Shown piece after piece: positions 18,901 through 26,279 of a DNA stretch of 27,158 bases (position 1 is its first letter; each line of letters starts with the position of its first letter). Below the pieces are notes generated by a model, which saw only the letters and a list, made by a program, of their open reading frames with translations, did no database searches and had not been told where the DNA came from. The stretch covers positions 1 to 27,158 of the forward strand of contig CAZLSW010000044.1 in the NCBI GenBank assembly GCA_964562375.1, in the 5' to 3' direction. The position numbers and the translations under genes were made by a program. This DNA is from JAJPXC01 sp964562375. GTDB lineage: Bacteria > Bacteroidota > Bacteroidia > Bacteroidales > Muribaculaceae.

Positions 18901-18932
18901 TAGCTTTGGAGTTTCATGGTAGTGCAAAGCTA
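18901..18932. repeat. Perfect 8-bp inverted repeat overlapping the SusC1 promoter region
   Basis: The plus strand reads TAGCTTTG at 18901-18908 and its exact reverse complement CAAAGCTA at 18925-18932, with 16 bases between them. On each strand one arm matches the -7 consensus TAnnTTTG. It may be an operator for a dimeric regulator or part of a leader hairpin. If the right arm is the -7 element, only the left arm would be transcribed. Confidence 0.6.
18925..18932 (-). promoter_or_regulatory. Putative -7 element of the SusC1 promoter
   Basis: The minus strand reads TAGCTTTG, matching TAnnTTTG, 51 bases before the SusC1 ATG at 18873. The expected TTTG is not present 19-21 bases upstream, so the promoter may depend on an activator such as a hybrid two-component regulator or an anti-sigma/ECF pair. 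No such gene is in this window. Confidence 0.45.
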
Positions 18933-18960
18933 TTGACAATCCGAGGATTGGCATTTTGCA

Positions 18961-18988
18961 TTTGTTCACAAATTTGTCACGTTTGTTC
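18961..18988. repeat. Phased TTTGT repeats with an ACAAATTTGT palindrome upstream of SusC1
   Basis: Three plus-strand copies of TTTGTTC/TTTGTCA start at 18961, 18973 and 18982. The 10-base palindrome ACAAATTTGT lies at 18968-18977. The cluster is about 30-55 bases upstream of the SusC1 -7-like element, a reasonable place for an activator site. It also lies just downstream of the GH78 stop at 19009. I see no uracil-tailed hairpin that would mark a terminator. Confidence 0.4.
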
Positions 18989-19008
18989 CATCGGTCGGGA
19001 GGATAGTG

Positions 19009-22000
19009 TTAAACGTCGGGCTGGACACTTACTTGTCCATTATTGTTGGCTACCAACCTCCATTTCCCGGGGCTAAGGGGCACCTGAGTCGTCGCACGAG
19101 AGGGCAACGGGGATGGAAGTTGCACAATTGCCGTGCTGCCGTGTGGCACTTCCACCATCATTATTACCTCTTCAGGTGAATGTGCGATTTTAACGCTCCA
19201 CCCTTGTCGCTCGTACTCCACCTTGGACACTTGCCCGGAAAGTATGGGGGCTATGACGACATGCTTCATTCCGGGCTCGCCAAGGTCGGGTCGTAAACCG
19301 ACTAAACGACTGTAGAGAAAAGTCAACACCCCGCCGAACATCGGGTGGTTGTGGCTGTCGGCGCCGTCCCATTTTTCCCAAAAGGTGGTGCTACCCTGCT
19401 CAAGCCAGTAAGCAGGCGAGGGAAACGTGTGTTGCGTGAGAATTTCCAAGGCGAGATCTATCAGCCTGGCATCGGCGAGCACCTCTCCTAAGTATCGCGA
19501 GGCGAAAATGCCGGTGTCGAGATGTCGGTTGCAGCGATTCACCAAGTTGTCACGCAAGCTGTTAACTACCCGACTTCTTTCAGTGGAGTCGGCTGGAGCG
19601 TCCATGGCTAAGGCGAAGACATTCCCACCACAGTTGCCATAACTGCCTGCCTCGGGATTGTAAAATTTATTGCGAAAGGCCTGCTTGGTGGAAGACGCTA
19701 TTTTGCTCCATTTCTCGGCTTTATCGCTGTAACCCAATTCCTTAGCCGCCTTTTTTACCCGATCGACGCAGAGCCAAAGATAGAATGTGTGCACAAGGTT
19801 TTGACTTGGCAGGTCGCCCGGAGCGCACCAATCGCCGAGGTTAAGCCAATACATAGGTTCGGAAGATCCTAAATTGGCTCTTTGAGCGAGCATAGTGCCG
19901 TCGGGAAGCAACCACGTGAGCATATACTCGGCTTGGCGTTCCATGGCGTTGAAATTGTCGCTTAAATCTTGTGGGTTGCCAGTCCAAAGGTATAAATCCC
20001 AGGGCATCAGCGACATAGCCGCCCCCCAAGCGGGGCCTCCCCCACATCCTGGTTGCCAAGGTGCTCCATTGGGTACATAGCCTGTTTCGGGAATTTGGGC
20101 ATCTCGCATGTCACGAATCCACTTGCGATAAAATTGGGCACCGTCGAAATTGTACATCACCATTGGCATAACCACTTGGCCATCACCTGTATAAGGCGCA
20201 CTCTCGCGTTGAGGGCAGTCGCTGGCAATTCCACCATGGAAATTATCCAATTGAGTGCGTTGCCAAGCATGCACCAATTGGTTAATCACCGAGTCGGAAC
20301 ACTCAAAATGCCCATCGAGGGGAATATCCGTGTTAATTGCCTGTGCGATTACCTGGGGCACGCTGTCCAAGCCCTCAACGGTTACCTTGCTGAATGTCCA
20401 CCACGAGAAACGAGGGGCATATTCCTCATTATCGCAACTCCCTATAACATAGCTATTTACCCCTTGTGGCATCTCATTGTGGTATTGGATGTTAATGCTA
20501 TCACCTGGGTGTCCGTTTATTCCCTTGAGATAGACACGGCCTGCGATTTCCTCGGGGAAATGGAATGTGTAACTTCGCGAAGATGTGGAGGTTACGCTAT
20601 CGGGAAGCCACACTGAGGTGATCTTGTCGGTAGGGCAATCTTGTAGCATCAACTCGCCGCCTGGGGGTTGACGCAATGCTACCTTTTGCCAACCATCTGA
20701 TTCATCGTCGATTGTACACCACTTGGGATTATCCTTGCGGGCATCATAGACCTCGCCCTCGAAAGTGCCATTTAGTCCAATAGGCGACGGCTTGGATTCC
20801 CAATTGGAATCGGTAACAAATTGATCTGTAGTGCCATCAGCGTAAGCGATATCGATGCAGGCTATACCTCGGGGCGAACCGAAAGGCGACACCCACCCAG
20901 TGGTGGAGTCGTAAAATCCATTGCCAAGCCACATTCCTGCCATATTATCTCCTTGCTTCAAAAGTGGGGAGATGTCGTATTGGAGATACATCACGCGATA
21001 GTCTGTTGGGGTGTCCTCAATGGCTATAGGGTAATATTTCAGGTCGTTACGCGGCCCGTAGCAGGTGAAAGCGGGCACGAAGTAGTCATCCCCTACCCTA
21101 TGGCCATTTACATAAAACTCGAAGTAGCCTAATCCTGTCACCCGGGCGGTAGCCTTGGCGACAGGCTTAGTCGCATTAAATCGACCTCGTAGCCAAGGAG
21201 ATACGCCCAAGCCATGAGAATATGCCTCGGGACCAGCGGATTTTGACGGCTTCTCCCCTTGCCAAGGCGCTCCTATCCATTGGGCGCGGGACATTGGCCT
21301 GGTCCTATCGTTTAAATCGCTGAAATCCAATGATATGCTCGTCCCTTGAGAATAGATACCCTCGGTGTCGGCCATATCAACTCCTTTTAATCTCACCTTC
21401 CAATCCATGCCCCCAAAGTTACCGACTAAACATCCTTCCTCTATGTCGATTTTACCTTTACTCGGATCGTAAGTTGGTCGTAATCGTAACTTCCCATTTT
21501 TGGAGGATACCCGCATACTGTCGGGATAAAAAGCGATTGTGAAATCGCCCTGGGTTAATTGAAAATAATTGGGGGAATCATTATAGGTGATTTTGCCCTT
21601 CGCCTCTTTCCAAACTCCCTTAAAATCAACGATTTCAATGGCTATGCGAGCGGCTTCCTTGCCATCGCTCCAGCAGTTGCCATCAAAAAACGCGGGTGTG
21701 AAATAGAAGCAAGAGGATGTGGAGCATACCGAGTCGAGATAGCCTGATTTCCAGTTTTCGTCAAACAGATGTAAATCCCTGATTGACAGCCTTCCATCCT
21801 GCTCCACCATCAAGTGACAACGATAGCGAGGACCGTTCACCCATATCGCCTTACGTTTGTCATCTCCATAGGAATCGGATGTAGTGGTGACAGTCAAGGG
21901 TGTTGTGGAATAAGAAGAGCGAAAACGCCGGGCGGTCTCTCCAAGCGTTTCCACATTGATTTTACCCTGGGAATCAAGACGTTGCAATTCTTTCAACTGG

Positions 22001-22911
22001 TAGCGCAACCCGCCTTGAATAGCATCCCACCCGAAGGAGTTTTCCTGTCCTGCTTGAGTGTATACCAGTCCGTGTCGTGGCGTGTTATAAAGTTGTTTAA
22101 GATACCAGTCAACCCACTGAGTATTACCGCCATAGGATGGATAAACAGGCTCCAATGTGGCGACATCCTGGTGTCTTCCCCCCAACCCACTTTCGTATTG
22201 TCGTAAAGGGTCGGATCCAAGCATGCGGAATGTCACCACATCGATTTGATTATCAGAGTGTTGAGCGGGTATAAAGAAGTTATGCTTGGATGGATAGTAA
22301 CCACCTTGCCAATAACCTCCCCAAAGGTTGTAGCCGTCGGTGCCAATCTGGTCGCGACACACCGCCGCTCCCCCCACTCCATATCTATCATGCATATACT
22401 CAAGCGTTTTTGCATCGATAAACCAGGAGCCTACCACCTTAGGGTAACACCCGAACACATCTTGGAATTTCTCCATAGCCACATCCACCAATCGCAGGCG
22501 TTGCTCAGGAGTATAGCCGATTGAGAAACCCACATTGGCGTGCCAATCCCATGGGAAGCGACCACGCCACGGGATTCCCGCGGCCTCAACGTGAGGCTCG
22601 GTAATCTCCCACCACAAGCCCATCTCGTGCTCATTCTTAACTGCCTGAGCCATAAGGCGTTGATAGGTGAACGCATTAAGGGCGTCGTATTGAAGAAGCC
22701 AGGTGGCCTTGATTCCCAATGAGTCGCAGAGGGCTAATTCATTTTTGGTGGTTTCAAAGAGATAATCATCTGTGAATCGGGCCAATACAGGTTCGATTTT
22801 CGAGCGAGGCTCGGTTAAGCGCACGAAGTTGATAACGTTGGCAACCGGGGTTTCCCCCCTGGTTGCCAACGACACCAAGCTTAACATAATTATTAACCAA
22901 TTGCGTATCAT
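19009..22911 (-). CDS. Fusion of an uncharacterised, possibly deacetylase-like N-terminal region with a GH78 alpha-L-rhamnosidase
   Basis: I choose the ATG at 22911, which overlaps the preceding stop as ATGA and gives a signal peptide (MIRNWLIIMLSLVSLATRG); the frame itself opens at 22956. The result is 1,300 residues. Residues about 25-350 resemble a TIM-barrel-like domain (VRLTEPR, ATWLLQYDALN, HEMGLWWEITEPHVEAAG, WDWHANVGFSIGYTPEQR, VVGSWFIDAKTLEYM). This recalls Bacteroidetes DUF3863-type or NodB-like domains, but I am not sure. A beta-rich linker follows. GH78 begins at about 540 (AQWIGAPW, then LGYFEFYVNGHRVGDDYF). The (alpha/alpha)6 region has DCPQRESAPYTGDG with D898, E903 and D910 at GH78 spacing, and STTFWEKW with E1179 as the likely base. 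GH78 enzymes release alpha-L-rhamnose. The usual LGW before TGD is replaced by APY. Confidence 0.85.
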   Translation of the reverse strand: MIRNWLIIMLSLVSLATRGETPVANVINFVRLTEPRSKIEPVLARFTDDYLFETTKNELALCDSLGIKATWLLQYDALNAFTYQRLMAQAVKNEHEMGLWWEITEPHVEAAGIPWRGRFPWDWHANVGFSIGYTPEQRLRLVDVAMEKFQDVFGCYPKVVGSWFIDAKTLEYMHDRYGVGGAAVCRDQIGTDGYNLWGGYWQGGYYPSKHNFFIPAQHSDNQIDVVTFRMLGSDPLRQYESGLGGRHQDVATLEPVYPSYGGNTQWVDWYLKQLYNTPRHGLVYTQAGQENSFGWDAIQGGLRYQLKELQRLDSQGKINVETLGETARRFRSSYSTTPLTVTTTSDSYGDDKRKAIWVNGPRYRCHLMVEQDGRLSIRDLHLFDENWKSGYLDSVCSTSSCFYFTPAFFDGNCWSDGKEAARIAIEIVDFKGVWKEAKGKITYNDSPNYFQLTQGDFTIAFYPDSMRVSSKNGKLRLRPTYDPSKGKIDIEEGCLVGNFGGMDWKVRLKGVDMADTEGIYSQGTSISLDFSDLNDRTRPMSRAQWIGAPWQGEKPSKSAGPEAYSHGLGVSPWLRGRFNATKPVAKATARVTGLGYFEFYVNGHRVGDDYFVPAFTCYGPRNDLKYYPIAIEDTPTDYRVMYLQYDISPLLKQGDNMAGMWLGNGFYDSTTGWVSPFGSPRGIACIDIAYADGTTDQFVTDSNWESKPSPIGLNGTFEGEVYDARKDNPKWCTIDDESDGWQKVALRQPPGGELMLQDCPTDKITSVWLPDSVTSTSSRSYTFHFPEEIAGRVYLKGINGHPGDSINIQYHNEMPQGVNSYVIGSCDNEEYAPRFSWWTFSKVTVEGLDSVPQVIAQAINTDIPLDGHFECSDSVINQLVHAWQRTQLDNFHGGIASDCPQRESAPYTGDGQVVMPMVMYNFDGAQFYRKWIRDMRDAQIPETGYVPNGAPWQPGCGGGPAWGAAMSLMPWDLYLWTGNPQDLSDNFNAMERQAEYMLTWLLPDGTMLAQRANLGSSEPMYWLNLGDWCAPGDLPSQNLVHTFYLWLCVDRVKKAAKELGYSDKAEKWSKIASSTKQAFRNKFYNPEAGSYGNCGGNVFALAMDAPADSTERSRVVNSLRDNLVNRCNRHLDTGIFASRYLGEVLADARLIDLALEILTQHTFPSPAYWLEQGSTTFWEKWDGADSHNHPMFGGVLTFLYSRLVGLRPDLGEPGMKHVVIAPILSGQVSKVEYERQGWSVKIAHSPEEVIMMVEVPHGSTAIVQLPSPLPSRATTQVPLSPGKWRLVANNNGQVSVQPDV

Positions 22912-25900
22912 CGGTATAGATAATTGTAACAGTAAAGCCAAGCGCCGGCGGTCCAACCCATGAAGTTGCCGATGTTGGCATACTCATCGGCGGCATCATG
23001 GTCGCCCGTCAAGCCGTTGTATTTTTCCCAAAGTTGGCCAGATTGGTCATACATTCGGGTGATAGTGTCAAGGTACTTCAGAGCCAGGCGTTTAGCATCG
23101 TCATGGTAGCCATATCGGTCCAATCCTCCCACAGCCACTACCAACAACGGTGCCCAGCAGTTGGGATAGTCCCATTGGTAAATGATGTCGTGGTCAGATT
23201 TTTCGCATGCCGTCAAGCCATAAGGAAGCTCCAGATAATCAAGGGATTGCATAACGGACTTAGCGGTTGCTTGGTCGGCTAATCCGGTGTAAAGTGGGAA
23301 GAAGATGGCTGATGAAAGCACGTTGCTACGCTTTTCGTTACGCCAATCGTAATCGTATGGTATATGTGTCTTGGAATCAATGCAATAGCGATTGAAAAGA
23401 CGTTGACGCTGCTTTGCCGCTTTCTCATATTGAAGCGCGTCTTTTTCACGACCTTGCAAGCGACACATCCTAGCCAACGACTGCTCAGTGCCGTAGATCA
23501 ACGCGTTGAGTTCCACAGGGTTGTAATCCATGCAACGGTGCTGGAAACGAGGATTGAAATCCCATCCGCTTTCAGCCTCGGCCAAAAGGTGACCTCCAGC
23601 CTCCACTCGCTGCTCGCGAGTGAGCGTGGAATCGGGTTGTTGACGGAAACGCCACGTGGTGATTGCTCCATAAAAGCCATCAAGAGCGTCGTCGGTGCTG
23701 TTGTGGCCGTATCGGGTGAGTCCGTTGGGGGCGATACGTTCCTTCATCCAGAAATGATACTCTTGTTCCAGAGAGGGCACGGTGGCTAATACAGCCATTG
23801 AATCCACTCCAAAGCTTAGTAGATCCCTGGCCATCAAGGCGGCAAATGGAGGCTGACTACGGTCAACCAAATCCGCATTGTTGCCATTGGGCATATACCC
23901 AAAGCGGTCGATTAACGCAATGATATCCAGATAGTTGTTGAGCGCTTGCTCGGTGTCGCCATCAATCAAGAGGCCGAGATTGGTAAAATAAGTGTCCCAA
24001 TAATACATATCCTGGAAACCGTCGCGCACGCATGGTACACTGTAGGGATATGGCAAGCCGAATCGACCAGCGGTATCCTCGGGGAGCGAACGCACCGACC
24101 GCGGCAACGTCTCATGTATGTGGTGGCGAAGGGCTTGCACGTTGGCTGGAGCGTCGGTATGGCGCCATGTAAGCGTGTCGCTACTAAGGTCGCGAGAATT
24201 GGGCCCGATCATCACCACAAACTGGCCATCGTCCCAGCGCCATTGCTCGGTTTCGGGGTCATAATATTGGAGCATATCGGGAGTGATGGAGAATGTAACC
24301 TTGCGTTTTTCTCCCGGGCGCAACTCCACTCGCTGGAATCCTTTCAACTCTTTGACGGGGCGCGAGATAGCGGCCACTGGATCATGGAGATATAGCTGCA
24401 CGACTTCGGTTTGAGGCATTTGGCCTGTATTGGAGAGGGTCACCTCGGCCTCCACCGATGTCTTCTCGCCCACCACATCCTTGGAGGACAACGACATAGG
24501 GCTATACTCAACCGAGGAGTACCCTAAGCCATACCCGAATGGATACAACGGCTCGTTGCTCACATCGAGATATTTGGAGGTAGCCCAAAAATCGGAATAC
24601 GGTCTACCCGTGGGTAATGCGTTATAATACAAGGGAATCTGGCCGATATGCCGGGGCCACGTGGAGGTAAGTCGGCCAGAGGGATTCACCTTGCCAATGA
24701 GCAGATCGGCCAGGGCTTGTGAGGCTCGTGTACCGCCATGCCAACCTTCAAGGATGGCGCTGATTTGCTCATCGGAGTCCCAGTCAGGTATTGCCAAGGG
24801 ACGACCCGAGAGGAGCACTATCACGACGGGCTTGCCGTAGGATTTAGCCTCCTCAACCGCGCGTTTACCACTTTCAGGGAGTGAAATGTCAGCGCGACAT
24901 TTGGCCTCGCCAGTGAAGGAGGCTGGCTCACCCGTGATGCAAAGGATAACATCGGCCTCTTGTGGTGACACCAAGCCTACTACGCTATCGAGAGTCTCGC
25001 GGGGAGTGCGCAGGATTGGCTCATCGTAATTCCAGGCCCAGCATCCGCGCAGGTCTCCTCGAGCGTCGGCCATATCACCTGTCAGAGCCACTTTAACACC
25101 TGGCTGTAAGGGCAATACACCATTATTTTTAAGTAAGACTGCACTCTCGGCGGCCAATTGTTGAGCCACATCCAATGCTTCCTCGGGGGAGGGCGCCTCT
25201 CGAAAATAACGATAAGGGTCATCGAATAGACCCAGCTTCATCTTGGCCAATAGCACCCTGCGGCAAGCCTTGTCGATATCCTGTTCAGTGATCAGCACTT
25301 GATCCAAGGCATCCTTGAGACAAGCAGAATACAGGCCGGAGCATAAATCCATGTCGGTGCCTGCCATGAGAGCCTGCACCGCGGCGTCAACCGCTCCCGA
25401 GGAAGTGCCATGGGTAATAGTTTCGGCCACGGAATTGGCATCGGAAATAACAAAGCCCTCGAATCCCCACTTTTTGCGCAGCAACTCGTTGAGCAGCCAA
25501 GCGTTGGCAGTCGCCGGAACGCCGTTTACCACATTGAATGACGACATCACTGAACCGGCACCGGCGTCCACTCCAGCCTTGTAGGGTGGCAGATAATAGT
25601 TGAACATCGTGGCATCGTCCATGGATACCGTATTGTAATCGCGTCCACCCTCAGCGGCGCCATATAGAGCGAAATGCTTCACGCAAGCCATTATGGTGGA
25701 GTCGGCCGTAAGGTCAGAGCCTTGATACCCACGGATTTGCGCCTCGGCTATACAGGCTCCGAGCCAAGGATCCTCGCCAGCACCCTCGGCGATGCGTCCC
25801 CATCGCGGGTCGCGGCAGATGTCGACCATCGGGGCGTAGGTGTGGCAAATACCGTAGCTTGAAGCCTCCTTGGCTGCCATCCTTGCCGCTTTTTCAATCA

Positions 25901-26279
25901 ACGTCAGGTCCCATGACGAGGCAGCGGCCAATGGGATGGGAAAGGTGGTGCGGTAGCCATGCACCACGTCCAATCCTATTATCAACGGAATCCCGTGGGG
26001 AGAACGCTCCACGGCTGCTTTCTGTGCGTTGTAAGCTCCTTGAGGATCGTGTCCACCAACCGAGCCGATTAATCCTCGGGAAATCGCCTCTTCAAGTCCC
26101 ACGGCGCTTCCCACAACCAAAGGAGTACCCACAACGCCGAAGTTGGTTTGGCCAATCTTCTCATCAATGGTCATTACCGACATCAGCGAATCCACAAATG
26201 CGGATTCGCTGGCCAACTTGCGACAATTACCACTAAGGGCAATTAGACCGCACACCAATATAACAGTAACATGTTTCAT
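22908..26279 (-). CDS. GH3 beta-glycosidase fused to a GH37-like (trehalase-family) domain
   Basis: This is a 1,123-residue protein with an export signal at about 1-20; C19 (LSGNC) is a poor lipobox candidate because of the Asn before it. Residues about 25-715 are GH3: CVKHFALYGAAEGG, WGFEGFVISDANS with D280 the likely nucleophile, FTGEAKCRADI with E458 the likely acid/base, GKPVVIVLLSGRPLAIP, YPFGYGLGYSSVEY, and an Fn3-like domain to about 710. Residues about 725-1123 match GH37: a degenerate first signature DGFQDMYYWDTYF near 750, SGWDFNPRF with D907 the likely acid, QWDYPNCWAPL at 1035-1045 (second trehalase signature), LWEKYNG with E1085 the likely base, and MGWTAGAWLY. Active residues therefore look intact in both halves. 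Both ends have ATGA overlaps with neighbours. GH3 substrate and true trehalose activity cannot be inferred. Confidence 0.87.
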   Translation of the reverse strand: MKHVTVILVCGLIALSGNCRKLASESAFVDSLMSVMTIDEKIGQTNFGVVGTPLVVGSAVGLEEAISRGLIGSVGGHDPQGAYNAQKAAVERSPHGIPLIIGLDVVHGYRTTFPIPLAAASSWDLTLIEKAARMAAKEASSYGICHTYAPMVDICRDPRWGRIAEGAGEDPWLGACIAEAQIRGYQGSDLTADSTIMACVKHFALYGAAEGGRDYNTVSMDDATMFNYYLPPYKAGVDAGAGSVMSSFNVVNGVPATANAWLLNELLRKKWGFEGFVISDANSVAETITHGTSSGAVDAAVQALMAGTDMDLCSGLYSACLKDALDQVLITEQDIDKACRRVLLAKMKLGLFDDPYRYFREAPSPEEALDVAQQLAAESAVLLKNNGVLPLQPGVKVALTGDMADARGDLRGCWAWNYDEPILRTPRETLDSVVGLVSPQEADVILCITGEPASFTGEAKCRADISLPESGKRAVEEAKSYGKPVVIVLLSGRPLAIPDWDSDEQISAILEGWHGGTRASQALADLLIGKVNPSGRLTSTWPRHIGQIPLYYNALPTGRPYSDFWATSKYLDVSNEPLYPFGYGLGYSSVEYSPMSLSSKDVVGEKTSVEAEVTLSNTGQMPQTEVVQLYLHDPVAAISRPVKELKGFQRVELRPGEKRKVTFSITPDMLQYYDPETEQWRWDDGQFVVMIGPNSRDLSSDTLTWRHTDAPANVQALRHHIHETLPRSVRSLPEDTAGRFGLPYPYSVPCVRDGFQDMYYWDTYFTNLGLLIDGDTEQALNNYLDIIALIDRFGYMPNGNNADLVDRSQPPFAALMARDLLSFGVDSMAVLATVPSLEQEYHFWMKERIAPNGLTRYGHNSTDDALDGFYGAITTWRFRQQPDSTLTREQRVEAGGHLLAEAESGWDFNPRFQHRCMDYNPVELNALIYGTEQSLARMCRLQGREKDALQYEKAAKQRQRLFNRYCIDSKTHIPYDYDWRNEKRSNVLSSAIFFPLYTGLADQATAKSVMQSLDYLELPYGLTACEKSDHDIIYQWDYPNCWAPLLVVAVGGLDRYGYHDDAKRLALKYLDTITRMYDQSGQLWEKYNGLTGDHDAADEYANIGNFMGWTAGAWLYCYNYLYR

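Noticed and set aside
18874..18969. Longer SusC1 start at 18969
   Set aside because: The extra 32 residues contain no signal peptide and read through a promoter-like element; the ATG at 18873 gives a clean signal peptide.
22912..22956. Longer start for the N-terminal/GH78 fusion at 22956
   Set aside because: It would overlap the upstream gene by about 49 bases and adds an arginine-rich stretch before the signal peptide; the ATGA start at 22911 is cleaner.
22908..26279. Calling the GH3-GH37 fusion a confirmed trehalase
   Set aside because: The first trehalase signature is degenerate and the protein has an additional GH3 half, so I name only the family, not the substrate.
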